Shown here: positions 1-8,066 of the stretch, piece after piece
How positions within the stretch are numbered: the first letter of the stretch is position 1
How the letters are laid out: every line of letters starts with the position of its first letter
NCBI GenBank assembly: GCA_031292385.1
Contig: JARLHE010000037.1
Location: 33,573 to 97,572, forward strand
Direction: 5' to 3'
Source of the DNA: Oligoflexia bacterium
GTDB taxonomy: Bacteria > Bdellovibrionota > UBA1018
Length of the DNA stretch: 64,000 nucleotides
Translations under genes and position numbers: made by a program
The notes under the pieces: model-generated
Databases searched by the model: none
Seen by the model: only the letters and a program-made list of their open reading frames with translations
What the model was told of the DNA's origin: nothing

Positions 1-1019
1 GAGACCAGGATTCCCTCTTCGTGAGGCGTAACCGGCACAAGCCGGCAGCCGAACGAGGCATAGCCGCCCCAGTCCGTCACGACCGATGGCAGGCCGCAGG
101 CCATGGCTTCGGCCACCGCCATTCCGTAATCCTCATCGTGATACAGGCTCAGGCTCGAAAAAACGTCGGCCCCGCAATAAGCGCCCAGCAGTTCTTTTCC
201 CTCCAGTTGGCCGAGGAAACGAACGCGCCGCGCGACGCTCTCGGGGATCCCCGAAAGGATGCGATTGATTTGCTGAAAATAGTAGCCCTGGGGAGTCCGT
301 ATGCTGAGCAGCTTCGATCCGATATCGTCGTAGCCGCCCGCGAGATAAAGATAGTCGGTGCGTCCAGCGGTTTCCGGGATCCGGGCGAACTCTTGGATCA
401 GCCGCGTGACGTTTTTCTGCAAACTTAAACGCCCTGAATATAAAATAACCCGGTCATCCGGGCCCATGCTCCAGCGCTCGCGGGCCTTTTTGCGCAAGAC
501 CGGATCGAAGCGGAACTCCTCCGGGTTCACCGGGAAAGGGAGGCTTTGCACGCATCCCCCCTCTTTGGAGAATCCTTGAATCAGCTGCTTTTGCTTGTCC
601 GAAGCGCAAATGATCCGCAGCGTCGGCAGGCGCGGGCTGTTCTGAAGCTTGGACCACTTTTTCGCGTAATAGGTGAAGTCGCCGTAGATATGGATCGCGA
701 CGGGCGGAAGCACGAACGGGTCGTCGATCGCGAGAAATCCCGCGACCAAATCGGCGGCGTGCGGGAGGTGGTCGATGAAAACGACCTGGTCGGGCTGGCT
801 TGTTTTTATTTTCAGGTAAAGATCATGGACGGGAGCGATCTGATCGTAAGTATCGAGGTCGCTCCCGAGGTTCCCCGGCAACGTGACCCACTGGACCTGG
901 AAACTCCCGGGCAGTCGCTCATAGGCTTTTTTCAGGTTCGAGGAAATAGTCCGGCAGCTCCCCCAGTCGGAGGGGGTTCCGGAGGCGACGACGATGATTT
1001 TGTTCGTCTTGAGCGGCAT
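1..1019 (-). CDS. Glycosyltransferase family 4 (GT-B), C-terminus beyond window
   Basis: The minus strand is open from an ATG at 1019 to the window edge, giving about 339 residues. The N-terminal Rossmann half includes VASGTPSDWGSC and, further on, VFIDHLPHAADLVAG. The second half has the GT4 donor-site signature: VILYSGRLSLQKNVTRLI, then YLAGGYDD, VRFLGQLEG and, near the edge, EDYGMAVAEAMACGLPSVVT, which matches the usual E-X7-E region. The family transfers a sugar from an NDP-sugar to an acceptor. It starts 10 bases after the upstream oxygenase-like gene, so it is probably the tail of the radical SAM operon. A role in glycosylating the peptide product is inference; a cell-envelope role is equally possible. 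Confidence 0.88.
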   Translation of the reverse strand, partial: MPLKTNKIIVVASGTPSDWGSCRTISSNLKKAYERLPGSFQVQWVTLPGNLGSDLDTYDQIAPVHDLYLKIKTSQPDQVVFIDHLPHAADLVAGFLAIDDPFVLPPVAIHIYGDFTYYAKKWSKLQNSPRLPTLRIICASDKQKQLIQGFSKEGGCVQSLPFPVNPEEFRFDPVLRKKARERWSMGPDDRVILYSGRLSLQKNVTRLIQEFARIPETAGRTDYLYLAGGYDDIGSKLLSIRTPQGYYFQQINRILSGIPESVARRVRFLGQLEGKELLGAYCGADVFSSLSLYHDEDYGMAVAEAMACGLPSVVTDWGGYASFGCRLVPVTPHEEGILV

Positions 1020-1029
1020 TCTTCGGGGT

Positions 1030-1701
1030 TTATTGCCTGGAGGTCAAGGGAGCGCGCCCCGCACGTTCGAGCATTTTCCTCTCGTTCATGGCTACGCGAT
1101 TGAAGATCGCCCATTCGAACATCCCGGCAAAACAAATGCGCGGAAAAGTTCCGGTATAAGGGGGAACCAGGTGCCAGACGTAGCCGGGGAAAATGAGCAT
1201 GGTGCCGTCTTCGGGGTAGACGCAATGCTGGCTGTCGAAATCCTCGGCGTAGAGAAATTCATCGGGCATCCACCGGGGATCGCTGAGCTGGACATAGCCG
1301 CTGCCGTCGTTGCTGACTCCGGCGGATGAATAATAGACCGCCGTAAAATCGCCCAGCTGATGGGCATGGATGTTTCCGTAAGTGCCGTTCATGTAAATCT
1401 GGCACCAGGCGTCTTGGATGTATTTCTCGTTTTCCGGGCCCGTGAAATCCATGTCCTTCCCGTGCGCCTTCGCGTACCGGGTGTAGCTGTAGAGAAACAT
1501 TTTCTTGAGCTGCTCGAAATCGGGTCCGCCCCAGTCCCAGATATTGTGGTTTTCGGGCGTGAGCCTGCCGAGCCGGCCTAGCTGTTCGAGCGCGAAAGCG
1601 GAAATTCGGTCATTGAATTCTTTGCCGACATTGAAGCGGATTTGCATGATCTTCGTCGCCCAAAGATCATATTCGGTGACGTTTTTGATGTGCTGTTCCA
1701 T
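1030..1701 (-). CDS. 2OG-Fe(II) oxygenase-like protein (copy 3)
   Basis: 223 aa. The cupin-type core resembles the 2OG-Fe(II) oxygenase families in which a peptide or amino-acid side chain is hydroxylated using 2-oxoglutarate, O2 and Fe(II). Visible candidate ligands are H112 and H114 in NIHAHQLGDFTAVYY, a distal H177 in FPGYVWHLVPPY, and R188 as the 2OG-carboxylate ligand. The LSDPRW strand between them is shared with the neighbouring copy at 1707-2402. The start is ATG, 5 bases after the upstream gene ends. It is the last of three related proteins in the operon. The substrate is unknown; the radical-SAM-modified peptide is the natural suggestion. Confidence 0.8.
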   Translation of the reverse strand: MEQHIKNVTEYDLWATKIMQIRFNVGKEFNDRISAFALEQLGRLGRLTPENHNIWDWGGPDFEQLKKMFLYSYTRYAKAHGKDMDFTGPENEKYIQDAWCQIYMNGTYGNIHAHQLGDFTAVYYSSAGVSNDGSGYVQLSDPRWMPDEFLYAEDFDSQHCVYPEDGTMLIFPGYVWHLVPPYTGTFPRICFAGMFEWAIFNRVAMNERKMLERAGRAPLTSRQ

Positions 1702-1706
1702 TGAGC

Positions 1707-2402
1707 TTATCTTCTCCAGTTCGGAAACTCTTGCATGTAATGCTTTTCGTCCGAGTGCTTCAGGTGATGCGGAAAATGCGCGCTCGGAAGCTTGATCGTC
1801 GTGACCATGCTGATTCGCGTGGATTTATTCACCTGCGGGGCGACCTGGTGCCAGGTATAGCCGGGCGCGATCACCATTTTTCCGGGCTTCGCCTGGATGG
1901 TGTGCTGAATATAGCTCGTGTAGCGCAGGTTGTGATCCGGCCAGCGCGGGTCGAAAATCTCGAGATCGGCCCCGTCCTCGACGTTGACCCAGTAGACGGA
2001 CGTGAAATCCGAGCCGCTGTGGTTGTGCAGCTTGCGCTCGTGGTGAAGCACCCCGGCCGGAATGCAGAAATACCAGATATCGATGATGTCTTTCATTTTC
2101 ATTTCGGGAGCGTTGTCGAAGGCGCGAGGCAGCTCGCCCGGGCGGCATCCGATATCCGAGTCGTACATTTTCAGATGATCGCGAAAGGCTTCCAGGAGCC
2201 GCTCGGCGATTTGGTGCGCGGCCGGCGTATCCAGGCTGAAGACATAGTGGGGCTGATCGCCGATTTGGTTCTTCAGTGCGTTGATCTGCTGCGTGCAATC
2301 GAAGTAGAGCTGCGCATTGAGGTCGGTGACGTCACTGAATTCGTAAATGCCGACGTTGGTGGGCCAAAGCTTCAGTTCTTCTTTTTTTGAAAACAGGCTC
2401 AT
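1707..2402 (-). CDS. 2OG-Fe(II) oxygenase-like protein (copy 2)
   Basis: 231 aa from the ATG at 2402, which overlaps the upstream stop as ATGA; a longer reading frame reaches 2444 but would overlap more. Candidate metal ligands are H126 and H128 (LHNHSGSDFTSVYW) and H185 (APGYTWHQVAP), with R196 for 2-oxoglutarate. The strand EIFDPRWP is nearly identical in form to that of the 1030-1701 protein. The N-terminal DLNAQLYF motif recurs as DMNAQLFF in the protein at 3061-3675, so the three are diverged paralogues rather than one gene repeated recently. Predicted cytosolic tailoring enzyme of the operon; substrate not determinable. Confidence 0.8.
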   Translation of the reverse strand: MSLFSKKEELKLWPTNVGIYEFSDVTDLNAQLYFDCTQQINALKNQIGDQPHYVFSLDTPAAHQIAERLLEAFRDHLKMYDSDIGCRPGELPRAFDNAPEMKMKDIIDIWYFCIPAGVLHHERKLHNHSGSDFTSVYWVNVEDGADLEIFDPRWPDHNLRYTSYIQHTIQAKPGKMVIAPGYTWHQVAPQVNKSTRISMVTTIKLPSAHFPHHLKHSDEKHYMQEFPNWRR

Positions 2403-3061
2403 ATTTTTTCTATATTCTCCAACCTTGGGTCTTTTGGGTACCAATATCGCTTGAGCTTTAATATACGCATATTCCGCGCTGATTCGTAAGTGACTCCGAA
2501 AAGTTTCTGCGTTCCCGCAGGCTCTTCCCCCAGCTCGGGGAGAGGGGTGGGCGAATTCTGACCAAAATGCGCGTACACTTGATTCAGGTCTTCGTGGAAG
2601 AAATAGAGATCACGGAAGTTCTCGTGGCGCGGGCTTCCGAAATGCCGGCCGATGCCGAATCGGTGGGCCAGCCGCCAGCCCGCGGGCATCGCGGGGAGCG
2701 GATAGCGCCAAAACTCGCTATCGTAGATTTTGTAATAGCAATGCCCTGTTTTCAGCCCGATTTTAAGCGTGTAGCAATCAGTGCAATGGACTTCGTCCGG
2801 GACGCCGATCCGTTTTTTCAAATCGGAGTCGGGTACTCCTAGAAACGTAATGGACACGACGTCTTCAAAATAGGATCTTCCGTCTTGCTCGGTCAGACCA
2901 ACGATATCGGCTTGGTTAAAGACGTCCGAGTCCAAAAGTTCGGGTCGCGTGCTCACCGCCAGTGAAATGAGGTAGCGCCCTCTCACGTGCCGGGCGGAAT
3001 AAGTGTTTTCGCTGACGCCCTGCGCATCCAAACAGATTTCATTGGCTTCAAGGTCGAGCAT
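2399..3061 (-). CDS. Orphan protein, paralogue of the 4271-4963 product
   Basis: 220 aa. I do not recognise the family. It is clearly homologous to the plus-strand protein at 4271-4963: both share GVSENTY near residue 20, a FWRYPLPAMPAG / WWKYPLPPLPVG motif, RD(L/I)YFFH, and a C-terminal ILKLKRYWYP / VIKLKRYVHP motif. The ATG at 3061 overlaps the previous stop as TGATG; a TTG one codon upstream is also possible. It ends in an ATGA overlap with the next gene. Flanked on both sides by 2OG-oxygenase-like genes, it probably acts with them, for example as a partner or leader-binding protein. That role is inference only. Confidence 0.75.
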   Translation of the reverse strand: MLDLEANEICLDAQGVSENTYSARHVRGRYLISLAVSTRPELLDSDVFNQADIVGLTEQDGRSYFEDVVSITFLGVPDSDLKKRIGVPDEVHCTDCYTLKIGLKTGHCYYKIYDSEFWRYPLPAMPAGWRLAHRFGIGRHFGSPRHENFRDLYFFHEDLNQVYAHFGQNSPTPLPELGEEPAGTQKLFGVTYESARNMRILKLKRYWYPKDPRLENIEKI

Positions 3062-3675
3062 CAAGTTTTCTCAGAGGGCCAATAAAATGCGAGTTTCGCG
3101 TTTCTTGCGACTTTAATGCCTTGAATCTTGCAGTTCGAGACGACGCAAAGACGGTCTTCGGTGGCGTGAAAAGCTTTCACGTCATGCGGGAATTCACCGG
3201 GAAGAATGACGAGGAGCCCTTGGTAAGGCTGGATTTCAATATTCTCCCGCCGGACGAGCTTTGGGTTCCAGAGCCGCAGCAGTCCTTGATTGGGTGACGT
3301 GTTGATGTAGTAGACCAGAGTAAAATTAACGCCAAGGTGAATATGCGGATACAGAGGGCCCCGTCCCGGCGGCGGAACCAAAACATACGAGGTGTCTTCG
3401 TAATTGAGGTCACTCGCTATTACATCGGGTTTATAAAGACGCGCTATCGATAAAAAGGCCTCTTGGAAAAGATAGTGGAGCTTTTCGGTAGCCTCGTCGT
3501 TCCAATCCCAGAGTTTCCTGTCGAAACTCAGGTAATATTTGCGGGTCTCCTGCGCGTAGATTCGAGCCGAGAAAAAGAGCTGCGCATTCATGTCCTCGCA
3601 GTCGGTGACTTCGCCGAAGAGGCAGGTCTTCCCCCAATAGCGCTCGAATCGGTGGTTCAAGACAGGAGTTTTCAT
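3061..3675 (-). CDS. 2OG-Fe(II) oxygenase-like protein (copy 1)
   Basis: 204 aa from ATG at 3675. Candidate ligands are H111 and H113 in YPHIHLGVNFTLVYY, H164 in LPGEFPHDVKAF and R175 in RLCVVSN. The aromatic VYY strand after the HxH motif is shared by all three copies. The N-terminal DMNAQLFF motif links it to the copy at 1707-2402. It is the first gene of the minus-strand block left of the plus-strand insert and is separated from the divergent GTG start at 3706 by only 30 bases, so its promoter must lie inside that gene or further away. Fe-dependent oxygenase activity is predicted from the fold; the HxH (rather than HxD) pair could also indicate a non-standard cofactor geometry. Confidence 0.78.
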   Translation of the reverse strand: MKTPVLNHRFERYWGKTCLFGEVTDCEDMNAQLFFSARIYAQETRKYYLSFDRKLWDWNDEATEKLHYLFQEAFLSIARLYKPDVIASDLNYEDTSYVLVPPPGRGPLYPHIHLGVNFTLVYYINTSPNQGLLRLWNPKLVRRENIEIQPYQGLLVILPGEFPHDVKAFHATEDRLCVVSNCKIQGIKVARNAKLAFYWPSEKT

Positions 3676-3705
3676 TTGAGCTGACGCCAGGGTAAGCTAG
3701 AGCGC

Positions 3706-4281
3706 GTGACAAGACAAGGGCTTCAGCTCGACTTCCGGCAATTTATCCGGGATTCCGAACGATTTTTGGAAATTCGCACACCTCGGATTATTGATGGCGC
3801 GCTCATGCGGCGCTGGCCCGAGAGCATGCTGGTTCATGCGGACGGCGGGATCGTGCGGCCCGAGCCCACGAGCGAGCATCACCGGAGTTTTCTTCAGCGG
3901 ATGCACGAAGACGCGGGTTATTTCTCGAAACCCTTCTACGCTTTTGAGATCGCCGACTGCGCTCGCAACTCGAATTGCTTCGAGGTGGATGTTTCCCGGC
4001 CCGTCCGCGAATACGAGCTGGCTTGCTTCAATTCCTATAACGCGTTGATGGAGCCGAACTTCGACGCGCTTTCGGCCTTTCTTTCGCGACTGGGTTTGAC
4101 AATCGAGTATCACGAACTCCAGGGCACCGACGCCGAGTCGGATGTGGAGATCCTCGATGCGCGTATCGGCGTGATTTTCGGCCATTGGGAAGTACGGCCA
4201 TTTTTGAGCCATCTCCATAGCGAGCTTCAATTGCGCCTCACAACCATCGAATATTGGATCGGCAAAAAAAATGCGGAATGA
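3706..4281 (+). CDS. Orphan protein of the radical SAM locus
   Basis: 191 aa from a GTG at 3706. No family recognised. It contains paired cysteines in EIADCARNSNCFEVDV and a mixed alpha/beta composition without signal peptide or membrane segment. It overlaps the following gene by 11 bases on the same strand, which supports translation of this frame rather than the long antisense frame. These two genes form the only plus-strand segment inside the minus-strand operon. The exact start is uncertain: no strong ribosome-binding site precedes the GTG, and an internal ATG at about residue 34 exists. The function is unknown; association with peptide modification is by location only. Confidence 0.6.
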   Translation: MTRQGLQLDFRQFIRDSERFLEIRTPRIIDGALMRRWPESMLVHADGGIVRPEPTSEHHRSFLQRMHEDAGYFSKPFYAFEIADCARNSNCFEVDVSRPVREYELACFNSYNALMEPNFDALSAFLSRLGLTIEYHELQGTDAESDVEILDARIGVIFGHWEVRPFLSHLHSELQLRLTTIEYWIGKKNAE

Positions 4282-4963
4282 AATTCAAAATCCGGGAGTT
4301 TTCGATCCTGAAGCGAGCAGCGTGACCATCGATGCCGGCGGAGTGAGCGAAAATACCTATCATCCGGTGCGCTCGTTCCGGCATCCGCCCGTGCAGATGA
4401 TCCTGGCCGCCTTGTACGATGCGTTTCCGGAGACTCTTCGCGAAGATATCCAAACCTGGGAGATGGTCGGGATGACGCTCGCCAACGGCGATAATTATCG
4501 GGCCGACACCATCAGCGTCTTCTATGCCGGGGGACCGGCGTCGGAAACGCTCGATCGGTTCGAGACTCCCCAGGGCAATTATGTCAATGCTCACACGATT
4601 AAATACGAGCTCGCCACGCGGAAGAAGTATCTCAAAGTTTTTGACGGTGATTGGTGGAAGTACCCCTTGCCGCCATTGCCCGTGGGCGCCCAGTTCGGCG
4701 AGCATGGCGGCATTGGCCTTCACTATAAGAACGCCGTGCTCGAATCCCGGCGGGATATTTATTTTTTCCATCGGGACGAAAACGCGGTGATCGAATGGTG
4801 CCGCGGGCAAGCGGTCGATTACCCACTCTACGCCGGCGATCCCGGAGGCCCGATCTTACGTCTTTACGGCCTGGCTTTTGATCAGCAAACTCTGCGGGTC
4901 ATCAAGTTGAAGCGTTACGTGCATCCTTGGTCGCTGGATATCCAGCACGGAAGGCGGATGTAG
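4271..4963 (+). CDS. Orphan protein, paralogue of the 2399-3061 product
   Basis: 230 aa. It shares with the 2399-3061 protein the motifs GVSENTY, an AHTIKYEL / CYTLKIGL strand, YPLP(A/P)(M/L)P, RDIYFFH and IKLKRY, so both belong to one unrecognised family duplicated inside this locus. The start overlaps the previous gene by 11 bases. Its 3' end overlaps the convergent radical SAM gene at 4902-5975 by 62 bases, an unusually long tail-to-tail overlap. No catalytic motif can be named. The repeated presence of the family next to oxygenase-like genes suggests a scaffold, adaptor or unrecognised enzyme; undetermined. Confidence 0.72.
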   Translation: MRNEIQNPGVFDPEASSVTIDAGGVSENTYHPVRSFRHPPVQMILAALYDAFPETLREDIQTWEMVGMTLANGDNYRADTISVFYAGGPASETLDRFETPQGNYVNAHTIKYELATRKKYLKVFDGDWWKYPLPPLPVGAQFGEHGGIGLHYKNAVLESRRDIYFFHRDENAVIEWCRGQAVDYPLYAGDPGGPILRLYGLAFDQQTLRVIKLKRYVHPWSLDIQHGRRM

Positions 4964-5975
4964 CCGCGTTCCACCGGTGGAGCGCTTCCCTGGGCGCGAT
5001 GCAGTTTTTTGTGTCCAAATAGTCCTGAAGCTTGAAGAGGCCGTTTTTTGCGCAGGCGCCGGTAAAAGCGCAATCCACGCAATCGGTTTTTTGGTCCAGT
5101 CCGAGATAGGACTCCATCATGACGGTCTTTTCCCAGGTTTCGAATTCCTCGACTTTCCAGTCCTTCACCGGAATATGAAAATCCTCGCAAAAGCTCACAA
5201 GCGGGCTGTACAAAATGGGCGGCCAATACCATTGGCCATTGCGATAGGCGTAGTGACGGCTGAGGCCGTCGCGCTGCGAGCCGTAGTAGAAGTTCAGCGC
5301 TTTCGCGTCTTCGCCGTTTACGGCCCGGTCGAAATTTCGATTGAGGCGTTCGATCGCCTGCAATAAGCGCCGTTCGGAGACATGGGCGCCGCGAGCGACG
5401 CTGAACGTGTGATAGGGCTTGCGTCCGAGAATCCTGAAAACCGAATCGCTGACTTGCTTGAGGTCGAACTCCTGTCCGACGAATTCGGCGTTCAACAAGG
5501 GGTGGGGGAATGGATCATGCGGAAAGCGGCAAAGGCCGAGGAATCTATCCCGTTTTCGGCGAAGCAGCTCGAGCCGTTCGGGATCGCCCAGGGCGAACGG
5601 ATCGATCACGTGAAAAAAATTGATCCGACGATCCGCCATGGCCGAACTCAAATAATCCGCCCATTCCTCGGCCGAATCATCGAGAAACGTGGTGTTGAGC
5701 AGCGTGGAGCGGAACAGGCCTTGGAGCTCTTTGAACCTTCTCTGCTCGAAAACCTCGCGCGTGTTGCTTGCGGTCATGAAGTCGGTGGGACCGATCTCGA
5801 AATGATCGAGCACATAACCTTGGCGGCTGAATTCCTTCATCAAGGCAATCGTGCGATCGAGATCTTCCGGTGCCGCCCAGCCGAGCTGGGCGGTTTTCTC
5901 CACTCCGCAACCGCCGCAAGCCCAGCGGCAGCCGTGCAAGAGATCGAGGATGAGGTCGAGGTGAAACGGGCTCAT
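4902..5975 (-). CDS. Radical SAM protein, GPTD subfamily (1)
   Basis: 357 aa from the ATG at 5975 (ATGA overlap with the upstream stop; a longer frame to 6119 is ignored). The CX3CX2C cluster motif CRWACGGC is at residues 16-23 and would bind the 4Fe-4S/SAM centre. Where most peptide-modifying radical SAM enzymes have GGE, this one has EIGPTDF at about 60-66. The C-terminal region has WYWPPILY and the pattern CX2CX5CX16C followed by IAP, a likely auxiliary Fe-S ('twitch'-like) site. It is the last of eight adjacent radical SAM genes. Predicted radical peptide maturase; the bond made is unknown. Confidence 0.88.
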   Translation of the reverse strand: MSPFHLDLILDLLHGCRWACGGCGVEKTAQLGWAAPEDLDRTIALMKEFSRQGYVLDHFEIGPTDFMTASNTREVFEQRRFKELQGLFRSTLLNTTFLDDSAEEWADYLSSAMADRRINFFHVIDPFALGDPERLELLRRKRDRFLGLCRFPHDPFPHPLLNAEFVGQEFDLKQVSDSVFRILGRKPYHTFSVARGAHVSERRLLQAIERLNRNFDRAVNGEDAKALNFYYGSQRDGLSRHYAYRNGQWYWPPILYSPLVSFCEDFHIPVKDWKVEEFETWEKTVMMESYLGLDQKTDCVDCAFTGACAKNGLFKLQDYLDTKNCIAPREALHRWNAATSAFRAGYPATKDARNAST

Positions 5976-7054
5976 GGGTTTGCTCTCATGCCCCGCCCGC
6001 GGAGGCGGTACCCGTCGAAGGCTCTGCGTGGCGCGATGCACTCGCGGGTCTCCAGCGCTTGCGCAAGCTGCAAAATCCCCTGTTGCGCGCATTGGGAAAG
6101 ATGATCGCAACTCGCGCAATCTTCTTGCCGCTCGGCGACCGCGTATTGGGAAACCAGGCTTTTGGCCTCGAACTCATCGATGGCCCGCGCGGTCAGCTCG
6201 CCCGGCAATTTGAATCGCTCGTCGTAATTGACGAAATGACCATAGAGAACGGGAGGCCAGTACCAGCTGCCGCTGCGCCAGGCAAAGGCTTTGTTCGTGG
6301 GCTTGAGCTCGTTTCCGTACTGAAAATGCGGATCACAGTCGACACGGTCGTAGACCCAGTGATTGAAAATCGAATTGAGCCAGTGGATATCCTTGAGGAT
6401 CAGCGCCGAATGGGCCGTTAGATCGTCCTTACGCGAGCTCGAGATCGCGTGCCACGGACGGGATTCGAAGCTCTTCACCATTTCAGCGGTGATATTCAGG
6501 ATCTCCCTGAGCAGGCTGTTGTCTTTTTTGGCGCTGTTCGGCTGGCTGTTGAGCACCGGCTCAAAACGCGTGGGCAGCTCGAGCGTGTTTTTGAAGATCT
6601 CGACTCGCGCGAGGATTTCGGCCATTAACTCCGGATTGTCGATCTTGGTGGGTTCGATCACGAGGTAGAAATATATTTTTTTCCGTCCGAACAGATCCCG
6701 AAGCGTCTTGGCCCATGCTTGATAATCATCCCGGTTGCCGGCCCCGGTCAAAGTGGTGGTGAAATAAAGGATGTTGAATTGGCGGCTGAGCTCGGCAAAT
6801 CCAGGAGACGCGAGCAGCTCCTTGGTATTCACTGCGGTGGTGAAGTCGGTGGGACCGACCTCGAGGTGATCGAGGATAAATCCCGAATCCTCTTTCAAAG
6901 CATGGATGTTTGAGATGATCTTGGAGAATTCGGCTTCGGTCGGGATCGACTGACCGGATTTGGTCACGCCGCAGCCCCGGCATTGGCCCTGGCAACCGTT
7001 GAGCACGTCGAAAATCAGGTCGAAATAAGGAGGGCTCCAGGTATGAATCGCCAT
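5972..7054 (-). CDS. Radical SAM protein, GPTD subfamily (2)
   Basis: 360 aa. The SAM-cluster motif CQGQCRGC is at residues 21-28 and EVGPTDF replaces the GGE region. The C-terminal WYWPPVLYGHFVN strand and the CX2CX5CX16C-IAP tail are shared with its downstream neighbour, to which it is most similar among the five GPTD paralogues. It starts 1 base after the preceding stop and overlaps the next gene by ATGA, so it is translationally coupled. Predicted to initiate radical chemistry with 5'-deoxyadenosyl on a peptide substrate, with one auxiliary cluster. Divergence between the copies argues for distinct target residues rather than gene dosage (inference). Confidence 0.88.
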   Translation of the reverse strand: MAIHTWSPPYFDLIFDVLNGCQGQCRGCGVTKSGQSIPTEAEFSKIISNIHALKEDSGFILDHLEVGPTDFTTAVNTKELLASPGFAELSRQFNILYFTTTLTGAGNRDDYQAWAKTLRDLFGRKKIYFYLVIEPTKIDNPELMAEILARVEIFKNTLELPTRFEPVLNSQPNSAKKDNSLLREILNITAEMVKSFESRPWHAISSSRKDDLTAHSALILKDIHWLNSIFNHWVYDRVDCDPHFQYGNELKPTNKAFAWRSGSWYWPPVLYGHFVNYDERFKLPGELTARAIDEFEAKSLVSQYAVAERQEDCASCDHLSQCAQQGILQLAQALETRECIAPRRAFDGYRLRGRGMRANP

Positions 7055-7055
7055 A

Positions 7056-8066
7056 TCAATAGTTGGGAGGGGCGGCCTCGGCGTATCGAAGACATTCGAT
7101 CATTTTCGTTTTTGGCGCTACACAGCGGGCACGGTTAAGGATTTTCATATAGGCCGGGATGAAGCGCAGGCTGCACAGCTTTTGAAACTCGCAGTTCACG
7201 CACTCGATTCCTTCCTGGTAGTATTGGCTCACGAAGAGCTGGTTGAAGCTTTCGAGAAGCTCCAGGTAGCTGTTAAACCGGATTTCCATGCGGGGATCGG
7301 TCGCGTTCGCGAATTCGTAATAAAGATTCGGCGCCCAGTGCCACTTTCCCTCGTGCCATAGAATGTTGAGAAAGCTGTTCTCGCATTCGATATTGTTGGC
7401 GTTGAACATCCGGGTAACGAGCCCGATTTGATTGACGACGTCGAAAGCGCGATTGACGAGCGCCGGGTCGGTTTCGGTTCGGCGGGTGAAGTTGATCGCC
7501 AGCTCCAGCTCGAGATCGGGCATCGCCTGTGCGGCGTAGCGGTGGACCCGGCTTAAATCCTCTTTGAGAAACTCTTCGCTCGGTTCGACGTTGATTCCCG
7601 GCGCGAATTTGACGGTGTTCCTGCTCAGCTTCCGGATGAGCTCGATGTTTTCGCTGATTTTTCCGAGATAGGCCGGATGGTCGATTTGCTTGTGATTCAG
7701 CACGACATTGAAATGGATGTAGTCCTTTTTGTAGTGCCGGTTGAGGATCTCGATGATCTCGGTGATCCGCCCCTCGTTTTCAAGCAACGAGGTGTTAAAC
7801 GCCAGATCCGTTTGGGGCGACTTCGCCAAGTCGATGAAGCGCGGATCCAGGAGAAAGCTCGTCGCGTTGTCGGCCGAGAACACGTCGGTCGGGCCGACCC
7901 GGATGCAAGAGACGCGGAGTCCGTCCGCCTCGCATTCGGCGATCACTTTTTTAATTTTCTCGAATTCGTTGAAACTTTGATTCGCGTTACGGACATAGCA
8001 ACCCCGGCAGTACCAGCCGCAGCCGCTCAGGGTGTCCAATACGATGTTCAAGAACCTGGGTTTCAT
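7056..8066 (-). CDS. Radical SAM protein, GPTD subfamily (3)
   Basis: 336 aa. CGWYCRGC at residues 16-23 is the canonical CX3CX2C triad. IRVGPTDVF lies at about 55-63 in place of GGE. The C-terminal half has WHWAPNLYYEFAN and the CX2CX5CX16C cysteines followed by VAP. It resembles the divergent-strand paralogue at 17039-18109 most closely: both read GPTDVF, and RFIPAYMKIL here aligns with SLIPAFMDVL there. Start overlaps the upstream stop by ATGA. A member of the eight-gene radical SAM run; specific reaction unknown. Confidence 0.88.
   Translation of the reverse strand: MKPRFLNIVLDTLSGCGWYCRGCYVRNANQSFNEFEKIKKVIAECEADGLRVSCIRVGPTDVFSADNATSFLLDPRFIDLAKSPQTDLAFNTSLLENEGRITEIIEILNRHYKKDYIHFNVVLNHKQIDHPAYLGKISENIELIRKLSRNTVKFAPGINVEPSEEFLKEDLSRVHRYAAQAMPDLELELAINFTRRTETDPALVNRAFDVVNQIGLVTRMFNANNIECENSFLNILWHEGKWHWAPNLYYEFANATDPRMEIRFNSYLELLESFNQLFVSQYYQEGIECVNCEFQKLCSLRFIPAYMKILNRARCVAPKTKMIECLRYAEAAPPNY

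Noticed and set aside
3697..4230. 177-codon minus-strand frame opposite the orphan at 3706
   Set aside because: The plus-strand frame overlaps and feeds the clearly homologous 4271-4963 gene, so the plus strand is preferred.
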